Positions 17,637 through 27,144 of a DNA stretch of 58,382 bases are shown piece by piece; position 1 is the first letter of the stretch; the number at the start of each line of letters is the position of its first letter. The DNA is from CAYLKS01 sp964384205 [NCBI: uncultured bacterium] (GTDB taxonomy: Bacteria > JAGOEH01): contig CAYLKS010000003.1 in the NCBI GenBank assembly GCA_964384205.1, positions 41,117 through 99,498 on the forward strand. The letters run 5' to 3'. The notes under the pieces were generated by a model. The model saw only the letters and a program-made list of their open reading frames with translations, had not been told where the DNA came from and did no database searches. A program made the position numbers and the translations under genes.

Positions 17637-17662
17637 TAGCATAGGGGATCCCCTATGCTATT
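17635..17662. terminator. Bidirectional terminator between rpmB and the dcw operon
   Basis: A perfect 28-base palindrome centred on GGGGATCCCC (arms 17635-17648 and 17649-17662). It includes the last two bases of the rpmB stop and the first two of the stop on the opposite strand, so it can terminate both converging transcripts. T-tracts on either side are short. Confidence 0.75.
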
Positions 17663-19049
17663 ATTCTGTATATTTGTAAATTGAGTCTTTAAAGTTAGAT
17701 AATTCATATTGGATTTTTGCTTTTTTAATAGATTCAAAAGAGTAATTGATATTTAATTTTGATAGTTCTTTACGCAATTTTTGATATTGTTTTTTCAACA
17801 CTTTTACATCTGCAAAAGGATTATTTTCAAAAGGTGTTTTCTTCTTTGGAATAAAAGGATTAATAGATACCGAAATGCTTTTATCAAAATATTTTTTACT
17901 TTTTTCCAGAAACCTTATAATCTTATTTTCTTCATCACTAAAACCAAAACCAATCATAAAATAATAACGAATTTTTTTTACTCCTGTTAATCTATTTATT
18001 AATTCCAGAGCATGAAATAATTTTTCATCATCAAATTTTTTATTCAATTTATATCTATCCTCCTGACTTCCTGTTTCTGGAGCAAAAGTAATTGTGAACA
18101 TATTATGCTTATCTATTAAATAACATAATTCTTCATCTACAATCTCCGGTCTCAATGAAGAAAGACTTACAGTTTTATGCAAACTTAAAATATATTCTAA
18201 AATTTCTTTTAAATCAGGATAAAAACCCAATGATGATGCCAAAAGCCCAATTTTTTCAACTTTTCTTAAATCTAAATTCTCTAACAATTCAATAATTTTA
18301 TTTTTTCTAATAAAAATAGGATATTTTTTCAAATAAGATGCTGCACAAAAGAAACAAAAAGAAGGACATCCCCTGCCAATCTCTATTAATAAATTACTTT
18401 TAAAATAACTCATAGAAGTTATAATAGGAGAAAAAGGAATTAAGTCCATCTTTTTATTAACTTTAAATTTCTTCTCCTTAGAAAATTTTGAATAAATATT
18501 GTCCTTTTGAGAAATAGCCTCTATAAATTCAAATTTACTAATATTCCCTTGAATATCAAAAATACTTTTCAGATTTTGTAAAAAAATCTCAACCTCTCCA
18601 GCAACAACAAAATCAACAAAATCAAGCAATATATCAGGAAATAAAGAAATAGCAATACCACCTGCAAAAATTATTGGGAAATTATCATCCCTATCTTTAG
18701 CTAAAAGAGGGATATTATTTAGCTTCAAAATATCGATAAAATTTAGATAATCTAATTCATAAGAAAAATGAAAAGCAATCATATCATATTTTGACCAATG
18801 CTGGCCAGTTTCTAATGAAACTAAAGGGTCAGAAAAATCCCAAACAGCTCTATGACAACTAATAAACTCAATAGAATTTAGCTGGAAATAAACAAATTGC
18901 CATGCCAGAGAACTTATAGCAACTTTATAAAAATTAGGATAGACAAATAAAATTTTTATTGAACCTTTATTATAATTTACATCAGAAATTAAGGACTCCC
19001 GTTTTAATAATTCAAAACGAGAGCCCTTATTCAGGCAAGGACGGAGCAT
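17661..19049 (-). CDS. B12-binding-like radical SAM protein of unknown substrate
   Basis: A 462-residue radical SAM enzyme. The N-terminal ~200 residues resemble the cobalamin-binding-like domain found before radical SAM cores (ILFVYPNFYKVAISSLA, later IIFAGGIAIS and VVAGEVE). The [4Fe-4S] motif CPSFCFFC follows in IGRGCPSFCFFC, with APETGSQEDRYKLNK and FMIGFGF further on. The order resembles the TIGR03960 type, often beside ribosomal or cell-wall genes, but substrate and reaction are unknown. It begins 3 bases after the ftsZ stop, making it the last gene of the division operon. A 13-bp hairpin lies inside its first 20 codons. Confidence 0.78.
   Translation of the reverse strand: MLRPCLNKGSRFELLKRESLISDVNYNKGSIKILFVYPNFYKVAISSLAWQFVYFQLNSIEFISCHRAVWDFSDPLVSLETGQHWSKYDMIAFHFSYELDYLNFIDILKLNNIPLLAKDRDDNFPIIFAGGIAISLFPDILLDFVDFVVAGEVEIFLQNLKSIFDIQGNISKFEFIEAISQKDNIYSKFSKEKKFKVNKKMDLIPFSPIITSMSYFKSNLLIEIGRGCPSFCFFCAASYLKKYPIFIRKNKIIELLENLDLRKVEKIGLLASSLGFYPDLKEILEYILSLHKTVSLSSLRPEIVDEELCYLIDKHNMFTITFAPETGSQEDRYKLNKKFDDEKLFHALELINRLTGVKKIRYYFMIGFGFSDEENKIIRFLEKSKKYFDKSISVSINPFIPKKKTPFENNPFADVKVLKKQYQKLRKELSKLNINYSFESIKKAKIQYELSNFKDSIYKYTE
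18993..19026 (-). promoter_or_regulatory. Stable hairpin at the ftsZ / radical SAM junction
   Basis: On the minus strand GGGCTCTCGTTTT (19026-19014) can pair with AAAACGGGAGTCC (19005-18993) over 13 bp, including two G-U pairs, with an 8-base loop. No U-tract follows, so it is not a standard terminator. It lies within the first codons of the radical SAM gene and could limit read-through or translation after ftsZ. Confidence 0.5.
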
Positions 19050-19052
19050 TAA

Positions 19053-20213
19053 TTAGTCCATTTGCTTTCTTAAGAAAGCAGGAATATCAAAATCTTTAAC
19101 TTTACTAAGTTTATTTAGATATTCCTCTGGATTATATTTCCTCTCTATTTTTTGTTTTTCAAATTTCTTAGTATCAAACTCAATACTTGTTTGAACCGCA
19201 TATTTATTTGATCCTTTTGACTTATTATTTGTTTTATTAACATTCTTTTCCTGATTGGATTCAAATCCTGTAGCAATCACAGTTACTCTAATTTTATTTT
19301 CTAAAGTAGGATCAAAAGATGCTCCAAATATCACATTTGCATCATCTCCTGCTGCATCTATAACAACCTGCGCAGCGTCTTCTATTTCTTTTAAAGAAAG
19401 GTTTTCAGGACCAACAATATTTAATAAAACTCCTCTTGCTCCTCTTATATCAATATCTTCAAGTAAAGGAGAAGAAATAGCATTAGTTGCTGCTGTAATT
19501 GCTCTATTTTCACCTTCTGCAATACCAGTTCCCATCAAAGCACCACCACGTTCCTTCATCACAGTTCTTACATCTGAAAAATCTACATTTATATAACCAG
19601 TATTTGTTATAATAGAAGAAATCCCCTCTGTGGCATAATACAATATTTCATCTGCTTTCTTAAATGCTTCAGTAAATGGAAGATCCCTAGGAACAATAGA
19701 TAACAATCTTTGATTGGGTATAGTAATCAAAGTATCAACACTGTTTTTTAAATTTTCAAGACCGAATTCTGCATTTCTTAATCTAATTTTACCTTCAAAT
19801 AAAAAAGGCTTAGTAACAATAGCTACTGTTAGAATATTATTTTCTTTTGCAAGCTGAGCAATCACAGGAGCAGCACCTGTTCCTGTGCCGCCACCCATTC
19901 CAGCTGTAATAAAAACCATATCCGCATCTATAATTGAATTTAAAATAGCCTCTTTACTCTCTTCTGCAGCTTTTTGACCAATTTCTGGATTACCTCCTGC
20001 TCCCAATCCTCTTGAAGTCTTCTCCCCAATTTGAATTTTTACAGATGCTTTAGATGTTTCAAGCACCTGAGCATCTGTATTAACTGCTATGAACTCAACA
20101 CCTGAAAGACCAGAATCAATCATTCTATTAATGGCATTGCCTCCTGCACCACCAACACCAATGACTTTTATTTTGGCTTGTTTTAGATCATCATACTCTA
20201 AATCAAAACTCAT
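19053..20213 (-). CDS. ftsZ: Cell division protein FtsZ
   Basis: Tubulin-like GTPase that forms the division ring. The GTP-binding signature [12 protein letters not shown] spans about residues 106-116, with [16 protein letters not shown] at the N-terminus and a synergy-loop region intact. After a variable linker of about 60 residues the protein ends in [13 protein letters not shown], the conserved peptide that binds FtsA. At 386 residues it is full length. It follows ftsA by 24 bases with an AGGAGG site, in the classic ftsQ-ftsA-ftsZ order. Confidence 0.98.
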   Translation of the reverse strand: MSFDLEYDDLKQAKIKVIGVGGAGGNAINRMIDSGLSGVEFIAVNTDAQVLETSKASVKIQIGEKTSRGLGAGGNPEIGQKAAEESKEAILNSIIDADMVFITAGMGGGTGTGAAPVIAQLAKENNILTVAIVTKPFLFEGKIRLRNAEFGLENLKNSVDTLITIPNQRLLSIVPRDLPFTEAFKKADEILYYATEGISSIITNTGYINVDFSDVRTVMKERGGALMGTGIAEGENRAITAATNAISSPLLEDIDIRGARGVLLNIVGPENLSLKEIEDAAQVVIDAAGDDANVIFGASFDPTLENKIRVTVIATGFESNQEKNVNKTNNKSKGSNKYAVQTSIEFDTKKFEKQKIERKYNPEEYLNKLSKVKDFDIPAFLRKQMD

Positions 20214-20237
20214 AGTATCCTCCTTTTATATTTTTTA

Positions 20238-21482
20238 TTAAAATAAATCTTTAATCCATTCTTTCATTTTATCATAAATAACTTTAAATCTATTGCCATC
20301 CGATGAAAATCTTGATACTTCAGATTCACTATAATTTTGTAATCCATATAAACATAATCCAATTCCTGTGGAATATTGAGGATCTGATGCAACTCCTTTC
20401 AGTCCGCCAAATCCTACAGGATAACCAATGCGAACTGGTTTCTCAAAAATTTGCTCCGCCAAAAGATCCATATTTCTCAATAACGCCCCTCCTCCTGTTA
20501 AAACAATACCACCGCCTAACAAATCATAATAATCGCTTTTTTTCAATTCCCTATATATCAACATTAATATTTCTTCCACACGTGGTTGAATAATTTTATT
20601 CAACACATCCCTTGTAACATATCTATTTTTTCTACCACCAACTGGCCTTACTTCTATCTGTTCTTCCAGATCCTCATCAGAATCTTCAATAGCACAACCA
20701 TATGTTTTCTTAATCCTCTCTGCTTCATCAATCGGAGCTGATAATCCGAAAGCTAAATCATCAGTTATACTATTACCACCCAAACCAACAACAGAAGTAT
20801 ATCTTATTGCATTACCATGAAAAATTGCAATATCTGATGTCCCACCTCCTATATCAATCAAAGCAACTCCTAATTCCTTTTCATCTTCTGTAAGAACAGC
20901 AAGACTTGAAGCAAGCGGCTCTAAAACAATATCTCTTACACCATAACCAGCCTTTTCAACACATCTATATAAATTTTGTGCTGAAGTAATTGCTCCTGTA
21001 ACAATATGGACCTCTGCTTCTAATCTAACCCCAGACATACCAACAGGATCATTAATTCCCTTCTGCGAATCAACAATAAACTCCTGCGGAATAGCATGCA
21101 ACACTTCCCTATCATTTGGAATCTGTACAGCAATAGCTGCATCTATCACCCTTCTAACATCTTCTTCTGTAATCTCCTGACCGCGCGCAGCAACAACTCC
21201 TTTACTATTCTGGCTTTTAATATGATCTCCTGCAATCCCCACATATACATCCATAACTTCAATCCCAGCCATTTTCTCTGCTTCTATTATTGCTCGCTGT
21301 ATAGACTTTATAGTCTCATCAATATTAACAACTACTCCTTTTCTCAAACCTTTAGAGGGGGTGTTACCAATCCCCACAATCTTTGGACCTTCTTCTTCAT
21401 TTTTACGAGCAATAATAGCACAAATTTTTGTTGTACCTATATCAAGTCCAACAACAATTCGCTCTTCCTGTGCTCCACTCAT
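20238..21482 (-). CDS. ftsA: Cell division protein FtsA
   Basis: Actin-like ATPase that anchors FtsZ to the membrane. Phosphate-binding motifs VGLDIGTTKICAI (near residue 12) and VALIDIGGGTSDIAIF are present, and GGIVLTGGGALLRNM marks the adenosine site. The 1C domain lies between the two halves. The C-terminus ends in an amphipathic segment, KMKEWIKDLF, the expected membrane-targeting helix. The 414-residue length is normal. An AGGAGG ribosome site precedes the start, 14 bases after the ftsQ stop. Confidence 0.97.
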   Translation of the reverse strand: MSGAQEERIVVGLDIGTTKICAIIARKNEEEGPKIVGIGNTPSKGLRKGVVVNIDETIKSIQRAIIEAEKMAGIEVMDVYVGIAGDHIKSQNSKGVVAARGQEITEEDVRRVIDAAIAVQIPNDREVLHAIPQEFIVDSQKGINDPVGMSGVRLEAEVHIVTGAITSAQNLYRCVEKAGYGVRDIVLEPLASSLAVLTEDEKELGVALIDIGGGTSDIAIFHGNAIRYTSVVGLGGNSITDDLAFGLSAPIDEAERIKKTYGCAIEDSDEDLEEQIEVRPVGGRKNRYVTRDVLNKIIQPRVEEILMLIYRELKKSDYYDLLGGGIVLTGGGALLRNMDLLAEQIFEKPVRIGYPVGFGGLKGVASDPQYSTGIGLCLYGLQNYSESEVSRFSSDGNRFKVIYDKMKEWIKDLF

Positions 21483-21496
21483 TACTCCTCCTTGCC

Positions 21497-22267
21497 TTAT
21501 ATTTGTTTGGTTATTATTTGATTATTATATTTCAAATCAATCAAATTAAAACTATTATCTAAATATAAATAATCAAAAATGAATCCCAGCTGCTTAATAG
21601 TCTCAATATTGGTATATTTAGATAACTCCAATAATTTTCCATTATCTAAAACAAAAATAATCTCATTGTCTTTATCAAATTTAATGAATTTAATTTTTGA
21701 ATAAATATTCCCCAAATTATTCTTTATATATTTTATATACTTCTTACATAAATCTATATTATACTTATTTAAAACTCTCATACTATCAATAATAAGATCT
21801 CTAACTTCTGGTAAAATTAATAAAGTATCCAACAAAGTATCACTAATCAACTTCCCATTTTCATTCAAATAATAAGGATTGCCATTATAATTAACAACTC
21901 CTAATAACTCATACTCCTTTATATCTATTGATAAATTAAATAACAATGTCCTGCTTACCTTAATATTACTAAATAATCCAGTACTATCTAATTTAAATGA
22001 TAATTCTGATATCATTTTTTTATCCGGAAATTTCCCTATATAAGAAGAATAAATATGAGACAATAACTCCGGTTTTATATAATCTAACTTGTTTATATCA
22101 ACCTTTTTAACCTTGAAAAAATCAATTTTTCTAATTCCAAAATCTAATAAAATAAATACAATAGCAATACCAAATAAAAATAACAGATATTTTCTAAAAT
22201 TTATCTCCAATTTTTTCTTCTTATCTATTTTAGAATATTTTCTTTCATAACGCGAATATACTCTCAT
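21497..22267 (-). CDS. ftsQ: Cell division protein FtsQ
   Basis: A 256-residue single-pass protein of the divisome FtsQBL complex: basic cytoplasmic tail, one membrane helix (about residues 32-50), then a periplasmic POTRA domain (IDFFKVKKVDINKLDYI onward) and a beta domain. Primary sequence is weakly conserved, so the call rests on topology and on its place between ftsW and ftsA. The start at 22267 is preferred because GGAGAGG lies just before it and the ftsW stop is 1 base upstream; an earlier in-frame start would overlap ftsW. Confidence 0.85.
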   Translation of the reverse strand: MRVYSRYERKYSKIDKKKKLEINFRKYLLFLFGIAIVFILLDFGIRKIDFFKVKKVDINKLDYIKPELLSHIYSSYIGKFPDKKMISELSFKLDSTGLFSNIKVSRTLLFNLSIDIKEYELLGVVNYNGNPYYLNENGKLISDTLLDTLLILPEVRDLIIDSMRVLNKYNIDLCKKYIKYIKNNLGNIYSKIKFIKFDKDNEIIFVLDNGKLLELSKYTNIETIKQLGFIFDYLYLDNSFNLIDLKYNNQIITKQI

Positions 22268-22268
22268 A

Positions 22269-23369
22269 TTACCTCTCCACTTTATCAAGAACATGCCTTG
22301 AAATATTTAACAAAATTCCAATACTTATCAAATTAAACAACATAGAGCTACCTCCATAACTAATAAAAGGCAAAGGTAACCCCTTATTGGGTAATATTGA
22401 AGTTACAACTCCTATATTAATAAGAGCATATAAAACAATCATAATTCCAATACCAGATGCAAGTAAAAAACCAAATAAATCAAGAGCAGATCTTGCTATT
22501 TTGATACTTCTTATAAAAATCAAAAAATATAAACAAACCAATATTAATGAACCTATAAAACCTGTTTCTTCTGCAAAAATAGAAAAAACAAAATCAGTAT
22601 GTGATTCCGGTAAATAAAATAATTTTTGACTACTCTGGCCAATACCAACTCCTAAAAAGCCTCCTTTACCAATACTAATCAATGACTGATTAATCTGATA
22701 ATTTATGCCTAAAGGATCAAGTTCAGGATGCAAAAATCCTAAAAACCTCATATACCTATAATGTGAATGAGTTATTAATAAATAAATCAATGGAGCTGCT
22801 ACTAATATAGTACCAATAATATATCGTTTAGGAACTCCTCCAACAATCATTATAAAAAAAGAAACCAAAGTAATTGTTACCGCAGTACCAAAATCTGGCT
22901 CCAAAACTATCAAAAAAAATACCAAACCTACTATTATGATCAATGGTATATATAAATCTGTAAAAGATTTTATTATATTCTGTTTCCTCGATAAAACATC
23001 TGCTAAAAAAATAATCAATACAACCTTCGCCATTTCAGATGGCTGAAAATTAAAAAAGACAAACCTTAACCATCTATGAACACCAGAGGATGAATACAAT
23101 TTTGGCAATAAAACAACTATCAAAAAAAAGATACTAATTAATAAAAACAAAAATCCTTTCCTCTCGAAACTGTGATAATCTATCTTACTAAAAATATACA
23201 TTAACACAATACCTATCAATATCTTTATAATATGATTCAAAGGATAATAAAATTTATTCTGAGAAATTATACTTCCTATACTGAAAGACATTACAATACC
23301 TACTCCAACCAAAATAAAAACAATTGCTAATATTACAGTATCAATTCTACCTTTATGCGCCTTTAACAT
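22269..23369 (-). CDS. ftsW: Peptidoglycan polymerase FtsW (SEDS family)
   Basis: SEDS-family glycosyltransferase that polymerises lipid II at the septum together with FtsI. About ten membrane helices are seen with the family motifs HRWLRFVFFNFQPSEMAKV, VLEPDFGTAVTI, SLISIGKGGFLGVGIGQSSQKLFYLPESHTDFVF-type blocks and PLPFISYGGSS near the end. The 366-residue length is normal. RodA is the only close alternative, and the position between murF and ftsQ supports FtsW. Its first 17 bases overlap the end of murF. Confidence 0.93.
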   Translation of the reverse strand: MLKAHKGRIDTVILAIVFILVGVGIVMSFSIGSIISQNKFYYPLNHIIKILIGIVLMYIFSKIDYHSFERKGFLFLLISIFFLIVVLLPKLYSSSGVHRWLRFVFFNFQPSEMAKVVLIIFLADVLSRKQNIIKSFTDLYIPLIIIVGLVFFLIVLEPDFGTAVTITLVSFFIMIVGGVPKRYIIGTILVAAPLIYLLITHSHYRYMRFLGFLHPELDPLGINYQINQSLISIGKGGFLGVGIGQSSQKLFYLPESHTDFVFSIFAEETGFIGSLILVCLYFLIFIRSIKIARSALDLFGFLLASGIGIMIVLYALINIGVVTSILPNKGLPLPFISYGGSSMLFNLISIGILLNISRHVLDKVER

Positions 23370-24696
23370 ATCCTAAAATCCTTTCAGTTATTTCTTCCAT
23401 TCTCATTCCTCTTGAACCTTTAACGCCAATTATAATATCATCTCCTAAGCAAGCTTTTAAGCGATCAAAAAGTGCATTCCTATCATTATTAAAAAATTCT
23501 CCCTTAGAATTTCCTTCTATAAAATATCTTGAATAATCTCCAAGTGCAAAAATTTTCATTATATTCTCATTATAATTCAATAATAAATTCCCTATTTTCT
23601 TATGCAAATCTACTGCTAATTCGCCCAATTCAAACATATCCCCAAGCACAAATACTAATTCCTTCTTTTTCTCATTCGATAAATGAGTAGCTGTTCTTAT
23701 AAACAATTCCATAGAATCAGGATTAGAATTATAACAATCATTTATTATTAATATATTATTTAGTTCTATAATCTCCATCCTTTTGTCAGACGGTTTAAAT
23801 TCATCAATAGATTGCTGAATTAATTTATTATTAATATCAAAATAATCAGCAAGTGCCAAAACTAAAGCAAGATTATCAATATAAGGTAAAATATAAGAAT
23901 TTATTTCAAAACTACGATTAGCATATTGTAATATATTTCCATTTAAAAGATAATCTTTACCATATTCAATGATTACCTTTTTCTTAATATCAAAAGCCTT
24001 TATATATTTTTGAAGAATTGAATCTTCTTTATTAAAAATAGCAATTTTATCCCTCTGCAAATATCTAAAAATATCAGCTTTTTCCTTTGCAACATTTTCC
24101 AAATCTTTAAAAAACTCCAAATGACCATGCCCAATCTTTGTAATAATCCCAATATGAGGATTTATAATACTTGCCAAAAAATCTATCTCGCCCGGATAAT
24201 TAGTGCCAATTTCAAAAACAACAATTTCTGTACCCTCTGGTATATTAAAAATATTATAAATCAATCCTAAAAAATTATTAAAATTCTTAAAACTCTTGTA
24301 CACCCTAAATTTTTTATTCAACATAGAAGCACATAACTCTTTTGTAGTTGTTTTACCAACTGTACCTGTTATTGCAATCTTATATTTTAAATTAAGTTTA
24401 TCCAAAAAAAACTTGCCCTTTTCAATAAGATAATTTTCAACATTATTCACAGGAACTAAATATTTATATAAACTTCTATCAAATCTCTCTAAATAATTTT
24501 TATCTATAATAGCCCCAGCTATTTCCTTATTAATAATAGCATCTTCCACATAATTATGTCCATCATTTTTTTCAGTTTTTATGGCAACAAAAATTTGACC
24601 AGCAGAAATTTGCCTTGTATCAAAATGAATACCCTTAAATTCATCATCATAATGTTTTAAATGATTTTGCTCGATAAAAATTTCTCTAATCTTCAT
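23353..24696 (-). CDS. murF: UDP-MurNAc-tripeptide--D-Ala-D-Ala ligase
   Basis: Adds D-Ala-D-Ala to the UDP-MurNAc-tripeptide in the cytoplasm, the last step of soluble precursor synthesis. The N-terminal substrate domain has the HFDTRQI pattern. The ATP loop ITGTVGKTTTKEL lies near residue 110, then FEIGTNYPGEI and, at the C-terminal domain, IINDCYNSNPDSM, all typical of MurF rather than MurE. 447 residues. It overlaps ftsI by 11 bases and ftsW by 17, so it is tightly coupled in the operon. The other Mur ligases are not in this cluster. Confidence 0.95.
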   Translation of the reverse strand: MKIREIFIEQNHLKHYDDEFKGIHFDTRQISAGQIFVAIKTEKNDGHNYVEDAIINKEIAGAIIDKNYLERFDRSLYKYLVPVNNVENYLIEKGKFFLDKLNLKYKIAITGTVGKTTTKELCASMLNKKFRVYKSFKNFNNFLGLIYNIFNIPEGTEIVVFEIGTNYPGEIDFLASIINPHIGIITKIGHGHLEFFKDLENVAKEKADIFRYLQRDKIAIFNKEDSILQKYIKAFDIKKKVIIEYGKDYLLNGNILQYANRSFEINSYILPYIDNLALVLALADYFDINNKLIQQSIDEFKPSDKRMEIIELNNILIINDCYNSNPDSMELFIRTATHLSNEKKKELVFVLGDMFELGELAVDLHKKIGNLLLNYNENIMKIFALGDYSRYFIEGNSKGEFFNNDRNALFDRLKACLGDDIIIGVKGSRGMRMEEITERILGYVKGA

Positions 24697-26749
24697 TTGT
24701 AACTTCCGGAATAATGATATTGTTATTTAATTCATTTTTTGAATCAATATCCACTTTTTCCTCTACAATATCTTTAGCATATAAAACTACTGTTTTTCCT
24801 GATTTAATTTCAGCACCTGGTTCTGGGATTTGTTTATAAACTATTCCTTTACCATAAGATACAACTTTAAAATTATTTCTTTGTAGAATTAATTTTGCAT
24901 TGGATAAAACTAAATTCTTAAAATCAGGCAATATTACATAACCTTTTTTTTCTTTGAAAATGATTTTTCTATTCAACTCACTACCAATATTTGAATTAAC
25001 ATTCACAAAATTCTTTGCGATTCCCTTCTTAACTAAATAATCTTCTAATTTATTGCCCTTCAATAAAAAAATACGTTGAAATATTCTTTTAAACACAGGA
25101 GCAGCAACAGTTCCTCCAAAATTTGAACCCTTCTTCGGATCTTTAATAATTATAAGACAACTATATTTTGGTTCATCAGCTGGCAAAAAACCAATAAAAC
25201 TGGGGATAGTTTTATGCCCTGAATATTTTTTAGTCAAAGGATCAATATACTGAGCAGTACCTGTTTTACCAGCAATAGGTATGCTTTTTATACCAGCCCT
25301 AACTCCTGTGCCTGAATCAACTACAGCAATAAGATATTCAATTAACTTTTTTCTAATATCTTCATCAAGCACCCTTCTTATAACAAGATTATCAAATTCT
25401 TCGACTCTCTTATCCGGGTAAACTATTTTTTTGATAATTCTCGGTTCAACAAGCGCTCCATCTCTTGCAATTAAATTATAAGCATTGATCAATTGTATAG
25501 GTGTAACAGCCACTTCCTGCCCTATAGACATTGTAGCTTTAGACCTTGCAGACCACTTTTCAGGGCTTCTTAATATACCTCTAACCTCTCCTGGAAGTTC
25601 AATTCCTGTAATTTCTCCAAAACCAAATAATTTTAAAAATTTAAAAAAATTCTGATCTGAGATACGTTCAGCAATCTTTATAATACCTATATTAGAACTA
25701 TGTGCTATTATATCTTTCAATCCAACCCAGCCAAAAGGATGAAGATCATGAATAACCTCGTCATTAATACTATAATGTCCATTATTGGCAAAAATAAGTT
25801 CATCTTCATTAACAAGCTTCAATTGCATCGCTGCTGCTAAAGAAAAAATCTTAAATGTACTACCTGGTTCATAAATATCTGTTATAGCTCTATTTCTACT
25901 ATTTTCATTGATAACTTTCCTTGGATATTCATTAGGATTAAATAAAGGAACTGTTGCCATAGCCAAAATTTCATTAGTCTGAACATTTGTTATTATCCCA
26001 ATGCCTATCTCCGCTTCCAGACTATCAACTATATTAGAGAGCTCATCTTCTAATATTTCCTGAAACTTGCAATCCAATGTAGTATAAATATCACATCCAT
26101 TTACTGGTTCTTTTATAATATTATTGGGCAATCTATATTTATTCAATCTACCATCCCGCAAAAGATAACATAAACCATCCTCACCTGATAATAAAGAATC
26201 AAATTTAAATTCTAAACCTTCTATTCCTTTATTATCAATATTCGTAAATCCTATAACCTGAGACGCAAGACCTCCAAAAGGATAAAATCTTATATCATCA
26301 ACCTTTTTATATACTCCTTCTAAATGATAATTATCTATTAATTGCGCTTTATTGTCCATAACCTTTCGCGCAAGATATAAAAAATTATTTCTCTTTTTAA
26401 ATTGATCTAAAATATCTTCTTTACTCTTCGATGTAAATTTTGAAAATACCTCTGCCACCTTTAATGTATCCTTAACTTTATAAGGTACAGCAAAATAAGT
26501 AAAAGCTTTCAAATTTATAGCAAGCGTCTGACCATTTCTATCATATATATATCCTCTTTTAGCAGGGACCGGAGTAATCAGCATCGATTGCTTTTTTGCT
26601 TTTTTCTCATAATACCCATGCTTCAATATTTGCAAATTAAATAATCTAAAAATAATTGCTATCAAAAAAAAGACTAATATGCCACTAACTATTTTCAAAT
26701 TATTTAAATGAAATGATTTAACTCTCTCAATTCTATAAGAATACCTCAT
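24686..26749 (-). CDS. ftsI: Penicillin-binding protein FtsI with C-terminal PASTA domain
   Basis: Class B PBP that cross-links septal peptidoglycan. One N-terminal membrane helix (about 21-40), the dimerisation motif KRGYIYDRNGQTLA, and a transpeptidase domain with catalytic S297 in PGSTFK (SxxK), SSN, and KTGTAQY are present. Residues ~615-672 form a PASTA domain (VILPDFKNLVLSNAKLIL, IPEPGAEIKSGKTVVLY), so the 687-residue protein resembles SpoVD/PBP2x-type and Bacteroidota FtsI rather than E. coli FtsI. The start overlaps the ftsL stop (ATGA), and the end overlaps murF. Confidence 0.95.
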   Translation of the reverse strand: MRYSYRIERVKSFHLNNLKIVSGILVFFLIAIIFRLFNLQILKHGYYEKKAKKQSMLITPVPAKRGYIYDRNGQTLAINLKAFTYFAVPYKVKDTLKVAEVFSKFTSKSKEDILDQFKKRNNFLYLARKVMDNKAQLIDNYHLEGVYKKVDDIRFYPFGGLASQVIGFTNIDNKGIEGLEFKFDSLLSGEDGLCYLLRDGRLNKYRLPNNIIKEPVNGCDIYTTLDCKFQEILEDELSNIVDSLEAEIGIGIITNVQTNEILAMATVPLFNPNEYPRKVINENSRNRAITDIYEPGSTFKIFSLAAAMQLKLVNEDELIFANNGHYSINDEVIHDLHPFGWVGLKDIIAHSSNIGIIKIAERISDQNFFKFLKLFGFGEITGIELPGEVRGILRSPEKWSARSKATMSIGQEVAVTPIQLINAYNLIARDGALVEPRIIKKIVYPDKRVEEFDNLVIRRVLDEDIRKKLIEYLIAVVDSGTGVRAGIKSIPIAGKTGTAQYIDPLTKKYSGHKTIPSFIGFLPADEPKYSCLIIIKDPKKGSNFGGTVAAPVFKRIFQRIFLLKGNKLEDYLVKKGIAKNFVNVNSNIGSELNRKIIFKEKKGYVILPDFKNLVLSNAKLILQRNNFKVVSYGKGIVYKQIPEPGAEIKSGKTVVLYAKDIVEEKVDIDSKNELNNNIIIPEVTNED

Positions 26750-27126
26750 AATTTTGCTAAATATTCATTATCTATCTCATTTTCTTCTGTGAAAATGACA
26801 ATATTATTCACAGACGGATAAATCATATTAAGATTTTTTCTTGCGAAATTAGAAATTCTGGAAGGCGACTTTAAAGCCTGGATTCTGATAGATATATTTT
26901 GATTAATCTTTGATTCTAAAAAAAGATCCTTTTGTAAATTAGAAAGTTTAATTGAACTATTCAAAATAAATACTCTATTGTAAATATTAATTGAAAACAA
27001 TATTATCAATACAGATAGCATAAACATTAATCTTTTCACTGGTAAATTCACAGGCTCTATAAATTTTTTCTGTGAATAATAACCTTTTTTAACTTTGGAA
27101 GGCCTAAAAGAGTAATAACTTTTCAT
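26746..27126 (-). CDS. ftsL: FtsL-like cell division protein
   Basis: A 126-residue bitopic protein: basic cytoplasmic tail of about 32 residues, one membrane helix (RLMFMLSVLIILFSINIY), then a short heptad-like segment and a periplasmic tail including SPSRISNFARKNLNMIYP, a pattern common in FtsL (the residues before a conserved aliphatic-P). FtsL is weakly conserved; the assignment relies on this topology and the position between rsmH and ftsI. The stop overlaps the ftsI start. Confidence 0.8.
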   Translation of the reverse strand: MKSYYSFRPSKVKKGYYSQKKFIEPVNLPVKRLMFMLSVLIILFSINIYNRVFILNSSIKLSNLQKDLFLESKINQNISIRIQALKSPSRISNFARKNLNMIYPSVNNIVIFTEENEIDNEYLAKL

Positions 27127-27144
27127 TTAATAACTCCTTTTATT

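Noticed and set aside
22269-23369. Assignment of the SEDS protein as RodA
   Set aside because: Sequence alone does not fully separate RodA from FtsW, but its place between murF and ftsQ in the dcw cluster decides for FtsW.
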